A DNA stretch of 64,000 nt from Dama dama (GCF_033118175.1 NC_083685.1:127034501-127098500); one strand, 5' to 3'. Positions 33,263 to 44,662 are shown, counted from the first letter of the stretch. Numbers and translations are program-made. Notes: generated by a model from the letters alone, not told the origin.

Positions 33263-33310
33263 ATATATATATATTTTTTTTTTTTTCTTTTCTTTTTTTT
33301 TTCTCTTTTG
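33226..33310. repeat. (TA)n microsatellite and T-rich tract
   Basis: About 47 bp of TA/CA-interrupted TA repeats is followed by about 40 bp of almost pure T with C interruptions. Confidence 0.9.
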
Positions 33311-33759
33311 CTACCAGGCAAATAATGGCTAAGACATCTAGAAAACGTCTTGTATGTTTTTTGTTGGGCTAGGAGTTCTAAGACAAACTGTAAAATTCTA
33401 AAGTTTCCAGTTCCCCATTTTAGGTGGGTTATGTCACCTGGGACCCTGGCTCATTTTCCTGCATCTGTGGGATCTTTTTCAGAAGTAGGCAGGAACTGAG
33501 CTGAGTCCACATGGCTGGCCTCATGAACAGACTTCACCCTGAGTTCCTTCACTGAGAGTGTGATTTCATGTGGAGATGGTTTCTGGAATAGTACACTTGC
33601 AAAAATAAATAAAGTCACTAAAAAAAAAAAGTTTGCTTCTTGGTTTCTAGTATATACCATCAATTATAACAGTGAAGATCAAAGTAAATTTATCTGACAA
33701 AAGCTCACGCAATTAGAAAGGCTGGTGCAGCTCATTTGCAGCATTAGCTATTTCGTCTA
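33311..33759. other. intergenic, no element recognised
   Basis: No feature recognised apart from an A-run at about 33620-33630. Confidence 0.35.
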
Positions 33760-34625
33760 AATACTGGGCACATGGGAATGACATATTAGCAAAAATATAC
33801 CAAGATACCATGAGAAGAATAATAATTTCTGGCTTTGGTACACACCTATTCTCCACATAGTAAAAAGAAGTTCTTGTACTGTTGCGAAAGTTCTAGGACC
33901 CACAACAGATTTCCCAACCTGGGGATGGGGCAAGGGGACTGAGAACCCCAGGGAATTTAACTTTGGAGGCCAGTGGGATCTGATTACAGAACTTCCACAA
34001 GACTGGGGAAACTGGCTCTTGGAGGGCACAAACAAAACCTTGTGCACACCAGGACCCCGGAGAAAGGAACAATGTCCCCACTGAGAGAGGCTGAGCCAGG
34101 CTTGCCTGTGAGTGTCCAGGAGTCTCTGGTGGAGGCGTGGGTCCACAGTGGCCTGCTGTGGGGTCAGGGGCATTGAATACAACAGCGCATGCAAAAGTCC
34201 TTTTGAAGGAGGTTCCCATTACCCCTACCATAGTCTGGCCTCAGGCCAAATTACAGGGCGAGAACACAGCCCCACCCATCAACAGAAAATTGGATTAAAG
34301 ATTTACTGAGCGTGGCCCTGCCCATCAGAGCAAGACCCAGATTCCTCCACAGCTGTTCCTCCCATCAGGAAGCTTCCACAAGCCTCTTATCCTTCTCCAT
34401 CAGAGGGCAGACCGAATGGAAATCACAATTACAGAAAACTAACCAAACTGATCACTTGGCTCACAGCCTTGTCTAACTCAATGAGCCATGCTGTGTAGGG
34501 CCACCCAAGATGGACCGGTCATGGTGAGAGTTCTGACAACACATGATCCACTGGAGAAGGGAATGACCAACCACTTCAGTATTCTTGCACTGAGAACCCC
34601 ATAACAGTATGAAAAGGCAAAAAAA
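33760..34625 (+). mobile_element. BovB LINE, 5' region fragment
   Basis: The sequence 'gttctaggacccacaacaga', 'caccaggaccccggagaaag', 'aaattggattaaagatttac' and 'gccacccaagatggaccggt' matches the 5' untranslated and early part of BovB, before the endonuclease. It is diverged and breaks off at 'gtatgaaaaggcaaa'. The left border is approximate. Confidence 0.7.
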
Positions 34626-35757
34626 TCACCCACCACAGCACATAGTTAAAACCCTTTTTGCCTTCGAGGTTGCTGGAGGCTTTTTCTGGGTGTCCCAGGT
34701 TTCCTGGTATGGGGAGAGCCTGAAAGGAGAAAGAAAACTCCTTTCAGTCTTCAGAGATGGGGATGGAAAGGAGCCCAAAGCCTCCCGTTACCTCCGCCAC
34801 CTTCAGAAAGGGGGAGCCAAGAACGATGCCAGGACTGCTTAAAACAGCAGACAGGAGGGCGAAATGCATTCAAGAGCGAGTGTGAAGAGTCTTCAGTCTC
34901 CTTTGATGATGATTGATCTGCTGTTTCTAAAAACCTGCCGTTGTTTATGGTGTGTGACAGCTGGAGAATGCTGGGTAGAGTAACTCTTGAACAAGGAGTG
35001 AGCATGACTGGGAGGAATTCACCGTCCACTAGACCATCTTCAGCGCGTCTGAAAGTCAGCACCACTCACTCCGCACTCTGTTCTTTCCTAGTGAGACGGT
35101 TCTCGGCTCCTGGAAACTCAAGTGGAGACCTTTCCTGGAGAAAAGGCTTTCAGATCATCCTGGGGAGTTGAATCGTTCCTTTTCTTCGGGATCCACTGGG
35201 GAGAGTGGCGGCCCTGTGGGGCTGAACCTGGCTGATTTCCTCCTCCAAACTCATCGTCCTTAGCAGGTTGTTCTAACTGGAAACCTTTTCCTCCTACTCC
35301 ATGAGCTGTTAATAAACTGCTTCTGTCTGAGGCAACACCAAGATGGGAAGGCTGGAGAGATGGAGAAGAGGCATGAGCGAGGCTGATACCCGCAAGGGTT
35401 CTTGGCCTCCTTAATCAATAGAAATTGACCAAGCCAGACAGCAGATTCAGACAAGGCTCCACTGGGGCCCCCGCTACAGCAGGAGAAGCGAGAACAACAG
35501 GGCCCCTTGCTCACTCCCCGAAGCTAGCTTGCTCCTTATGCGGGGCGAGGGTGGGGGTGTGTTCAGGGCGTCAGGCTGCAGGGGTGGCTTTGGGATGTGC
35601 CCACCCCCCGGGTGGTGGTGTGCGTTGGACACGTTCCCACGCTCTTGCTCCTGACACCCACTGTTTGCTCCTGGCTCTTTAGAAGTGACAGTAGGGGTTT
35701 TTTTTTGGTCTTTTTGCATCTTTGGTCCATGATTCTGCCCCACCTGTGCATGCACGT
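34626..35757. other. intergenic, no element recognised
   Basis: Includes a G/C-rich part (35450-35640) with overlapping open frames on both strands. None is convincing. Confidence 0.35.
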
Positions 35758-35849
35758 GGTTGTTTTTAGTCCCAGTTTCTTTGTGTTTTGTTGCTGGAGG
35801 AGACGTGTGTCCAGGTGCAAGGACTGCAGCACAGGGTCTCAGGTCCCAG
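35758..35849 (+). repeat. copy B of an unassigned interspersed repeat
   Basis: Matches 31451-31547 over about 90 bp. The flanks beyond do not obviously match. Confidence 0.5.
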
Positions 35850-36104
35850 AATGACTCTGGACTAGAGCTGTCGCGTCTAAGATCGAGGAGGAATGGGCTT
35901 TCCTTGTCGCAAAGACAGTCCTCAGGCCACATGGCGTGCCTGAGGATGTGACCGGTGCCACCTGAAGCCCCTGGAGCAAGCAGAGGGGGTCGCGTGAGGG
36001 TACAGGAGGGAAGGACCTGAAACAGCTGAGGTCTGTCACCTCCCAGAGGAGCCGTAATGAATAATACAGCACCATCCACTCGGGAGAGCTATTTGGGAGG
36101 CTGT

Positions 36105-36548
36105 TTTATTTTATTCTTTTAGCTGATGAATCATTTATTCAAACAAGGCAAAAACATCTCCACATTGTTTCCTTTTCTACGGAAAGTGGAACGTTTTAAA
36201 TAGATTACTTTCTTTTTCAACAGAACTTACTTCAATCTGGTCCCAGGAATTGTTTTTCATTTTAGGATTCATAAATAGTAACACGTATGCACCCATTACA
36301 GCCAAAACAGCATGCTTGAATTTCGGATTGTCCTGTATTATTACGGAGACTCTACCGACATATGGAGAAAACCCTCCAGCTCCCCACCACGCTCTTCTGT
36401 TCAGGCCAGTTCTGGCCTTCTTGGTACAAGCCTCTATAGTCAACTTCCTCATTATCTCTTTTAGTCAGAAATTTGACGTCTCCATTATCTTTTTCATGAA
36501 CTTCGATTGCTCTGTGAACTATTGGAATGTAGGAGACTATTTTAATCT
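36105..36548 (-). pseudogene. SEC11C-like processed pseudogene (signal peptidase subunit)
   Basis: On the - strand the sequence encodes 'IPIVHRAIEVHEKDNGDVKF', 'DYRGLYQEGQNWPEQK' and, after a frameshift in the 'VVG-ARG' region (near 36375-36385), 'GGFSPYVGRVSVII' and 'FKHAVLAVMGAYVLL'. These are consecutive parts of SEC11, the catalytic subunit of the ER signal peptidase complex. The ending 'AVMGAYVLL' points to SEC11C rather than SEC11A. There are no introns, the 5' half is missing, the natural stop is lost by substitution and the frame is broken. AATAAA-type signals follow in the 3' part, consistent with a retrocopy. An A-run at about 36552-36570 abuts its 5' end. It cannot make a working protease subunit. 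Confidence 0.85.
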
Positions 36549-36710
36549 GAAAAAAAAAAAAAAAAAAAAAGCATTGTAAGTGGAAGCCAAATTGAGTCTT
36601 AATCCAGTCTGAGCCTTTGCTGTAGAAGTGTCTAGACTTTAAAGTGGCAGTGTGGCTGGGACTAAGCTAACTCTAAATCATCTTGCAAATGAACCCTGGA
36701 GACTCCTGTT

Positions 36711-36755
36711 CACCAAGGAAGGCTCTAAGAACATGCTGTTCCCCATCACATACTG
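36711..36755 (+). repeat. left copy of a 45-bp flanking repeat
   Basis: Contains 'ggctctaagaacatgctgtt' and ends 'ccccatcacatactg'. It is about 90% identical to 36963-37007 across an intervening SINE. Confidence 0.85.
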
Positions 36756-36757
36756 AA

Positions 36758-36962
36758 AGAGAGTGAAAGTTGCTCCGTCGTGTCTGACTCTTTGCAGCCC
36801 CAAGGACTGTAGCCCTCCAGGCTCCTCTGACCATGGGATTCTCCAGGCAAGAATACTGGAGTGGGTTGCCATGCCCTCCCCCAGGGGATCTTCCCAACCC
36901 AGAGACTGAATGCAGGTCTCCCGCATTACAGGCAAACTCTTTACCGTTTGAGCTACTCAGTT
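36758..36962 (-). mobile_element. Bov-tA/BOV-A2 SINE
   Basis: Reverse-strand copy running from 'gagagtgaaagttgctccgt' to 'ctttaccgtttgagctactc'. Confidence 0.88.
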
Positions 36963-37007
36963 CATCAAGGAAGGCTCTAAAAAGATGCTCTTCCCCATCA
37001 CATACTG
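36963..37007 (+). repeat. right copy of the 45-bp flanking repeat
   Basis: Contains 'ggctctaaaaagatgctctt' and ends 'ccccatcacatactg'. It is the partner of 36711-36755 and much longer than a normal SINE target duplication. Confidence 0.85.
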
Positions 37008-37036
37008 GCTGGTACTTAAAAATGCATGGGATGAGG

Positions 37037-37160
37037 GGCTTCCCTGGCTGTCCCATGCTTTCAGTTAAGATTCCATGCTTCCAGTGAAAGGGGTGGGTTT
37101 GATCCCTGGTCACGGAACTAAGATCCCACATGCTGCCTGCCCCCCCCCCCAGAAAAAAAA
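37037..37160 (+). mobile_element. tRNA-derived SINE fragment
   Basis: 'gggcttccctggctgtccca', 'gggtttgatccctggtcacg' and 'aactaagatcccacatgctg', then a C-run and an A-rich end. Confidence 0.65.
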
Positions 37161-37414
37161 TAGAAAATGCACAAATGCACGGGGTGAGCTGATGCAGGTG
37201 TCTCGAGCTGTGAAAATGGACTGGGTGGAACAGTGTGTGAAGGGAGGACTTCTTTTGTCTTGAAGACATGCTTTTGTGGAGGTGCGTTCATGGTTGAGAA
37301 AGAGAACTGTGATTCATTTTCTTGGTGGTCGAGCATCTCAATGCCCCCGAAGTGTTCAACCTCAGTTTATATGAGGAAGCTGGCGGGGGTGGGTGGGTGG
37401 GGTGGCTTTGGTTG

Positions 37415-37622
37415 ACGGGCTTGTGTGTGCTCTGTCGTCTCTGACTGCTTGTGACCCCATGGACTGTAGCCTGCCGGGCTCCTCTGTTCATGCAGTTTTC
37501 CAGGCAAGAATACTGGAGTGGGCTGCCATTTCCTCCTGCAGGGGATCTTTCCGACCCAGGGATTGAACCCACATCTCCTGTGTCTCCTGCATTGTAGCTG
37601 GATTCTTTACCACTTGAGCCAT
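37415..37622 (-). mobile_element. Bov-tA SINE
   Basis: Reverse-strand copy from 'gtgtgctctgtcgtctctga' to 'tttaccacttgagccatgg'. It includes a duplicated 'tctcctgtgtctcctgc'. Confidence 0.88.
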
Positions 37623-38267
37623 GGTGGGGGGTGGGTGTGGGGAATGCCTGTTGAAACACTGTCCTCAGTAAGGATCGATTTAAAAAAAATTATTTGGAGT
37701 GATTTTTATGCAAAGAAGTTGTCATGTGTTTCTTATGCCAAAGTATTGCTCTGAGCAGGACCGGTGCTTTCGGTTGGTTGACTGGTGGGAATGATTCGTA
37801 GTGAATCATCCACACCCTTTTGCCAATCCTTTTTTTTTAAACTTAAAGTGCTGCTGCAGGGACAGTTGGCTGGGGCTTGGTGTGCAGACTGTGGCCTGGC
37901 ACAGAGTCCTCTGGATGAAAAATTACCGCTGACACAATGTCCTCCTTCCCCATCGAGAAAGAGATGGCTCAGTATCCTTAGACTTCTGAGGAGTTAGTCA
38001 GATTCTAGTTCTCTTCCGTGGTTGAAAGCCTTGGCAGTTCTCCGAATCTGAGATCTTGCCCCAGAGACACAGATGGTGTGCTATGTGTGCATGCGAGTGT
38101 GTGTTACGTGTCCACTTCCTGTGTCTGTGCATGCATGTCACATGCACACGTGTGAACGCGTTCTTCACGTGCACTGGCATCCCATGTGTGTGCCCCAGCT
38201 CGGTGGCGTGGTGTGTATGTGTCCGAGCAAGCTCAGGGCAGCGAAGGTACCAGTTGAGCTGAACTTG
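37623..38267. other. intergenic, no element recognised
   Basis: Contains an alternating pyrimidine-purine stretch of TGTG/CATG type at about 38075-38220. No gene recognised. Confidence 0.35.
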
Positions 38268-38396
38268 AGAGACTTACTGATTTCGGCCACGGCACGTGAC
38301 ATGCAGGATCTTAGTTCCCCAACCAGGGATCAAACCTGCATCCTTACAGTGCAAGTGTGGAGTTTTAGCCACTGGACCACCAGGGGAGTCCCTGAA
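38268..38396 (-). mobile_element. tRNA-derived SINE
   Basis: Reverse-strand copy: 'cttagttccccaaccaggga' to 'ggaccaccaggggagtccc'. Confidence 0.65.
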
Positions 38397-38734
38397 TTGA
38401 GAGCCTTGGAAAATGGTCCATTTTGCTGGAGAAGTGGATGCTGGTGAAGGGTAAGAAAATAGCTAAGCTTTCATTGTGTTATATAAGAACCATTTGGGGT
38501 TCTTGTTAAAAAAGAACACTCATGAGAAAAAAAGAATCTGGTCTCAGGAATGGACCATATTCCCTGGCCTGGGGGGCAGGGAGCCTTGAAGAAACTGATA
38601 CCCAGACACCTTCCAGACCAGAGGTGGGATACTGTCCCAGAGGGTGTTGCTGCCTTTTGGGGTACCTGGTGCATCTATAGATAGTCCTGCAGAGCTGGTG
38701 GCCGACCTTCCTGTTTCTGGCCATGCCAGGAAAC

Positions 38735-39032
38735 ATTCAAGATCTTAGTTCTGCCACCAGGGCTTGAACCCATGCCCCCCTGCAGTGGAAGCTCGAAGCC
38801 TTAATCACTGGACCGCCGGAGAGTGATGGTTTAGTTGCTCAGTCGTGTCCGACTCTTGTGACCCCTTGGACTGTATCCCAGCAGGCTCCTCTGTCCATGG
38901 GATTCTCCAGGCAAGAATACAGGAGTGGGTTGCCATTTCCTTCTCCAGGGGATCTTACCAATCCAGGAATCGAACCTGGGTCTCCTGCGTTGCAGGTAGA
39001 TTCTTTACTGACCGAGCTATGAGGGAAGCCCT
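38735..39032 (-). mobile_element. tRNA-derived SINE fragment plus Bov-tA SINE
   Basis: 38735-38822 is a reverse-strand tRNA-SINE end ('accagggcttgaacccatgc'). 38825-39032 is a reverse-strand Bov-tA from 'ggtttagttgctcagtcgtg' to 'gctatgagggaagccc'. Confidence 0.82.
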
Positions 39033-39739
39033 TAGTCCTCTTTTGAGACTAGCCGTCTTCTCTCAGGACCCCAGTACTGGCTACCTTGTAATCTATTCCT
39101 TGTAAGGACCTGGGACCACCGTGTCTCCTTCGTCCAAACTACTGCCGTCTTATTTGGTAGATCACAGCACAACCCTGTGTTTCTCTTCACTGCCAAGGGA
39201 CGTTCTCTATTGCTTAAGCGATTGGAGGCCGCGATCACTGAGGAACTGGTGTGGGTAGAGCCTAGGAAGTCATTCCAGATTTCTCTGTAAGTGGGCCTTG
39301 CATCCCATTCCTGGACAGGCTTCTCTGAAAGGACGGGGTGATCTTATCTCTAACCAGGACACCCCTCTTCTGCTTCCGGTCCTTGCAGGATCTGGACACA
39401 AATCTGCCCCCTCTGGACCAGACATGCGTCCTCAGACAGAGGTCTTCCTTCCCCGGGGCTGGTCCTTCAGTGATACCAGGAGAGCAGAGAGAGATGAAAC
39501 AGTCTCTCCCTCCCATTGCCACTTCCCTCCCCGCCCAGCTGGAGCTGAGGCTCTGCGTCATCAGCTCGTTCATGCTGAAAATCTTTGTCCTCCAGGAGCA
39601 GACGGAACCCAGTCATCGAATCACAGCATTTCTTCTAATGATATTTTACTCACTTTTCTTCTTAGGAGAAACAATAGTGTTTTCTGTTCAGCTTGGTTAA
39701 ATCTCAGTTAATATTTAGCGCTTTTTTTTTTAAGATCTT
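39033..39739. other. intergenic, no element recognised
   Basis: Overlapping open frames at 39298-39711 on both strands lack support. No repeat identified. Confidence 0.35.
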
Positions 39740-40052
39740 TAAAAGCAAATAAGTGTATTATTTACTTGTTTTTGGCTCTGCTGTGTCCTTGTTGCTTCGT
39801 GGGCTCTTCTCGAGTTGAGGCGAGCGAGCTTCTCATTGCAGTGGCTTCTCTTGTTGCAGAGCAAGGGTTCTGGGGTGCACAGGCTCAGGAGCTGCGGCTC
39901 CCGGGCTCCAGAGTGCGGGCTCAGGAGTTGTAGCCCATGGGCTTCTAGGTGCCCCTTGGCGTGTGGGATCTTCTCAGACCAGGGATTGAACCCGTGTCTC
40001 CTGCACTGGCAGGCAGACTCTCCACCACTGCACCATCAGGGAAGCCCTCACC
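39740..40052 (-). mobile_element. CHR-type SINE, near full length
   Basis: The order on the + strand is: T-run, 'ttgttgcttcgtgggctctt', 'cttctcattgcagtggcttc', 'gagtgcgggctcaggagttg', then 'caccatcagggaagccc'. Confidence 0.75.
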
Positions 40053-40490
40053 TCTGTTTTTAAGTGTAGGCTGGACGTGTGTAACCTGACACATCTAAAG
40101 ATGACAACCAGGCCCCCAACCTGTGTTCAGTCACTGCGGACTTGAAGGGGAGGGCAGGCAGTCGCTGGAACTGGCGGTGGAAGTGGGGAGGGGGTGTGAA
40201 GCCTTGAGTTGTTATTCTCAGCCCTGAGGGTCTATCGACTCGGGTAGCAGCTACACAAGCTTTTCAGCTGTAAGTAGAATACAGTCCCTGATGCCTACTT
40301 TCTAGATGAGCTTCTAGAAAAAATATTAGAGGCTCTGCCTGCGGGAACTTTCCTAGAAATTCACATATTAGAAGCAAAACAACCACTCAAGGGAAGGTTT
40401 GCTTTAGTAGAACATTTGATAGGAAATTCAGTATTTTTGAATCTGGCAAAAAATAGAGATTAGAGAAGTGGCTGATTATAAGCTATTACT
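40053..40490. other. intergenic, no element recognised
   Basis: No feature recognised. Confidence 0.35.
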
Positions 40491-40494
40491 TATA

Positions 40495-42018
40495 AGCTTG
40501 ACATCCTGGAATGCGAAGTCAAGTGGGCCTTAGGAAGCATCACTACAAACAAAGCTAGTGGAGGTGATGGAATTCCAGCTGAGCTATTTCAAATCCTAAA
40601 AAATGATGTTGTGAAAATGCTGTACTCAATATGCCAGCAAATTTGGAAAACTCAGCAGTGGCCACAGGACTGGAAAAGGTCAGTTTTCATTTTAATCCCA
40701 AAGAAAGGCAATGCCAAAGAATGCTCAAACTACTGCACAATTGCACTCATCTCACACGCTAGTAAAGTAATGCTCAAAATTCTCCAAGCCAGGCTTCAAT
40801 AGTATATGAGCCGTGAACTTCCAGATGTTCAAGCTGGATTTAGAAAAGGCAGAGGAACCAGAGATCAAGTTGCCAACATCTGTTGGATCATTGAAAAAGC
40901 AAGAGAGTTCAAGAAAAACATCAACTTCTGCTTTACTGATTACACCAAAGCCTTTGACTGTGTGGACAAAAAACTCTGGAAAATTCTTAAGGAGATGGGA
41001 ATACCAGACCACCTGACCTGCCTCTTGAGAAATCTGTATGCAGGTCAGGAAGCAACAGTTAGAACTGGACATGGAACAACAGAATGGTTCCAAATAGGGA
41101 AAGGAGTACGTCAAGGCTGTATATTGTCACCCTGCTTTTTTAATTTATATGTAGAGTACATCATGAGAAACACTGGGCTGGATGAAGCACAAGCTGGAAT
41201 CAAGATTTCTGGGAGAAACATCAAGAACCTCAGATATGCAGATGAAACCACCCTTATGGCAGAAAGTGAAGAAGAACTAAAGAGCCTCTTGATGAAGGTG
41301 AAAGAGGAGAGTGAAAAAGTTGGCTTACAACTCAACATTCAGAAAACTAAGATCATGGCATCTGGTCCCATCACTTCATGGCAAATAGATGGGGAAACAA
41401 TGGAAACTGTGACAGACTTTATTTTTTTGGGCTCCAAAATCACTGCAGATGGTGACTGCAGGCATGAAATTAAAAGACACTTGCTCCTTGGAAGAAAAGT
41501 TATGACCAACCTAGACAGCATATTAAAAGGCAGAGACATTACTTTACCAACAAGGGTCTGTCTAGTCAAGGCTTTGGTTTTTCCAGTAGTCATGTATGGA
41601 TGTGAGAGTTGGACTATAAAGAAAGCTGAGCTCTGAAGAATTGATGCTTTTGAACTGGGGTGTTGGAGAAGACTCTTGAGAGTCCCTTGGACTGCAAGGA
41701 GATCCAACTAGTCCATCCTAAAGGAAATCAGTCCTGGGTGTTCATTGGAAGGACTGATGCTGAAGCTGAAACTCCAGTGCTTGGCCACCTGATGCAAAGA
41801 ACTGACTCATTGGAAAAGACCCTGATGCTGGGAAAGATTGAAGGCGGGAGGAGAAAGGGATGACGGGGATGAAATGATTGGATGGCATCACTGACTCGAT
41901 GGACGTGAATTTTAGTAAGCTCCGGGAGTTGGTGATGGACAGGGAGGTCTGGCGTGCTGCGGTCCATGGGGTCGCAAAGAGTCAGACACGACTGAACGAC
42001 TGAACTGAACTGATGAGC
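40495..42018 (+). mobile_element. BovB LINE, 3' half with reverse transcriptase
   Basis: About 1.5 kb of RTE-class LINE, 5' truncated. The reverse-transcriptase reading frame runs from before 40611 to 41636 with a single in-frame TAG at 40800-40802, then closes at 41634-41636. Visible motifs are 'FTDYTKAFDCV' (motif A), 'GVRQGCILSP' and the catalytic-box position 'RYADE', where the family has YADD. The second catalytic Asp is therefore replaced by Glu. After 41636 the frame shifts, and the end is the tail 'cgactgaacgactgaactga'. 'agcttga' occurs at both borders. It is inactive but fairly young. Confidence 0.93.
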
Positions 42019-42111
42019 TTGAATGCTTGATCTGCCAAATAGTGTGATTTTTGTGATGATAAGTGTTTCAGAGACACGCATCAGACCCTCCCCATCACAT
42101 AGGGAGCCTTT

Positions 42112-42330
42112 TAAAAGTAAAAATATTTATCTGGCATGTGGGATCTTCGTTGCGTCATGAGGGATCTTTCCTTGCGGCACACGGACTCTCTAGTGATCCG
42201 CGGGTTCAGTGGTTGTGTCTTGGGCTTAGTTGCTCCATGGAGTTGGGATCTTCGTTCCAGGCAGGGATCAAACCCGCATCCCCTGCGCATTGCAAGGTGA
42301 CTTCTTAACCACTGGACCACCAGGGTAGAA
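42112..42330 (-). mobile_element. CHR-type SINE
   Basis: Reverse-strand copy: 'ggcatgtgggatcttcgttg', 'cagggatcaaacccgcatcc', then 'ggaccaccagggtag'. Confidence 0.7.
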
Positions 42331-42446
42331 ACAATACGTGGAATCTTTTGCTGATTCTCCTGCCATTTTTTTTTTTTTTCAACAAGGCCAAAGTTCCTTT
42401 CTGTCTTTTATTGAAACTTGATTGAATAGCCCCATCTGGGGCTGGT

Positions 42447-42646
42447 TGAAAGTGAAAGTGAAAGTCGCTCAGTCGTGTCCGACTCTTTGCGACCCCATGG
42501 ACTGTACAGTCCATGGAATTCTCCAGGCCAGAATACTGGAGTGGGTAGCCTTTCCCTTCTCCAGGGGATCTTCCCAACCCAGGAATCGAGCTGGGGTCTC
42601 CTGCACTGCAGACAGATTCTTTACCAATGAGCTGTCAGGGAAGCCC
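42447..42646 (-). mobile_element. Bov-tA/BOV-A2 SINE
   Basis: The triplicated 'gaaagt' head is followed by 'cgctcagtcgtgtccgactc' and ends 'gctgtcagggaagccc'. About 10 bp are missing around 42506-42512 relative to other copies. Confidence 0.9.
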
Positions 42647-43065
42647 TTGGCTGATTATGTACATCTGTCTTGACAGCCATCCACTTGCTACTCCTGTCAG
42701 TGACCAGGCTGTGCACTTTTTCCAGCATGGTGCTCCCGTTTAGGGCAGCTGGAGCCAAACACCTCGATATCTAGATTTTGTCTTGGAGGAGAGGATGAAT
42801 TTGTTTAAGCAGACTCCAGGTCATTGCCAACTCCGGAAGTCTCAGCAACCAGGCTACATTTTCTTCCCTGCCCACCATTTATGAGAGATAAATAAGTTTA
42901 TGCAAACACAAAAAGAGGTATGATTATAAGATGAAACAGTCGGCTGAGGGCCCTGGGTTCAGGTCCCTGTGCAGGTGCCAAAAGACATAAATAACCAAAG
43001 CAAAATTAAAAAAAAAAAAAGATGAAATGGTCAGAAACGTTGTTACAGAAAAATGCATGCCATAA
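42647..43065. other. intergenic, possible tRNA-like relic
   Basis: Around 42940-43015 a B-box-like 'gggttcaggtcc' is followed by a long A-run, as in a tRNA-derived SINE. The family is not recognised. Confidence 0.3.
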
Positions 43066-43255
43066 ACTATTATGTATAGAATGGATAAGCAACAAGGTCC
43101 TACTGTATAGCACACGGAACCATCGTCAGTATCCTGTGATAAACCGTAAGCGGAAAAGAACATGAGAAAGACTGTGTGTAACTGATTCACACTTTGCCAT
43201 ACAGCAGAAATTAGCACAACATTGTAAATCAACTATATTTCAATAAAATAAAATG
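43066..43255 (+). mobile_element. L1 3' end
   Basis: Sense-strand L1 3'UTR: 'caaggtcctactgtatagca', 'catacagcagaaattagcac' and the end 'caactatatttcaataaaat'. Confidence 0.8.
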
Positions 43256-43373
43256 TTTTTAAAATGCATGCAATAAAATCACACATGATTACTCAAGACC
43301 AGCTACACGTTCGTCTCAGGACTGCTGAGCAGTCACAACCAATTGAGCACGACTCCTCCTCTTTTCTTCTTCA

Positions 43374-43620
43374 TGGTGGTGGTGGTGGTTTAGTCGCTAA
43401 GTCACGTTTGACTCTTTTGCGACCCCATGGACTGTAGCCTGCCAGGCTCCTCTGTCCATGGGGTTCTCCAGGCAAGAACACTTGAATGGGTTGCCATGCC
43501 CTCCTTCAGGGCATTTTCCTGACCCAGGGATCAGATCCCCTTCTGCTGCATTGCAGGCGGGTCTCCTGCCTCGCAAGCAGATTCTTTACTGCTGAGTCAC
43601 CAGCAGTAAAGAAGGGAAGC
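43374..43620 (-). mobile_element. Bov-tA/BOV-A2 SINE
   Basis: A (GGT)n head is followed by 'ttagtcgctaagtcacgttt'. The body reads to 'ctttactgctgagtcaccag'. Next comes a short 'ccagcagtaaagaagggaag' back-copy of nearby text. Confidence 0.85.
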
Positions 43621-44186
43621 CCCTTCTTCTTCAGAAATTCAAGCAAAAGAAACACTGCATCCTTCCATCCTCCCATGTCCTTACATCCTCCTAGACTGTT
43701 CCAAACTCTGACATGAACTTCACCAAAGTTCCAGTCCCACGTGCAGTCTTACTCAACTCTCTGTGTTACTGAAAGACGAGCCGACATCAATCAACACAGG
43801 CCTCAGTGTCCTGCCACCTCTGCTGATGCCTTTCTCATTACACCCACTTAGATTTAATCAGCTCTTTGCTACCCATGTGAATAGAAGGTTAAATAGTAGT
43901 TTGCATAACCCAAGTGCTCAGATACCCTAAAATCAAAGCAGTGCATCACTTTTTATTCTTTCCTACCATCCAGCAGATCTGTCTTCATAATTACCTGTCA
44001 AGTGAAGCCTAAGATTAAAATTTGAAACTAAAATTGCATTAACATTTAAATGAAAATGTGTCCCCTCCTTTGGAGAAAAAAGAACCTAAGAGCAAATCAT
44101 CGTAGAAAGACATTGTTCGTAAAGTGGAGAATCCTTTCTCATAGAGTATGAACATGATGGCTTATTTGGGCAGAATTGTAGCGTCA
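43621..44186. other. intergenic, no element recognised
   Basis: No feature recognised. Confidence 0.35.
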
Positions 44187-44296
44187 GTGGCTTCCCAGGT
44201 GGTACAGTGGTAAAGAATCTGCCTGCCAGTGTGGGGGATGTGGGTTTGATCCCTGGGTCAGGAAGATCCCCTGGAGGAGAAAATGGCAACCTCCCT
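44187..44296 (+). mobile_element. Bov-tA SINE, 3' truncated
   Basis: The head 'tggcttcccaggtggtacag' runs to 'ggagaaaatggcaacc', and the copy stops there. Confidence 0.85.
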
Positions 44297-44455
44297 GCAG
44301 GCAGCTTTCTCTGATCGCAGAGGCCTGAGTGCTCTAAAACTTGTCTATCTGCCCTGAAATTACTTCTACCAATTCTGGGTCCCTTGGAATCACTTCTCTT
44401 AAGTAAATGTCAGCATTTATGTAAAGGCCCAGGAATATCTCATAATAATGGTAGC

Positions 44456-44662
44456 GGCTTCCCAGGTGGTGCTAGTGACAAAGAATCTACCTGCAATGCA
44501 GGAGACCTGGGTTCCATCCCTGGGTCGGGAAGATCCCCTGGAGGAGGAAATGGAAACCCACTCCAGTATTCTTGCCCGGGGAATCCCATGGCAGAGGAGC
44601 CTGGTGGGCTACAGTCCATGGGATCGCACAGAGCTGGACTGAAGTGACTTAGCACATATAAT
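44456..44662 (+). mobile_element. Bov-tA SINE
   Basis: Head 'ggcttcccaggtggtgctag', tail 'ggactgaagtgacttagcac'. Confidence 0.9.

Noticed and set aside
35474..36079. 201-codon - strand frame
   Set aside because: Low-complexity Pro/Gly/Ser-rich product that overlaps an unassigned repeat. No family resemblance.
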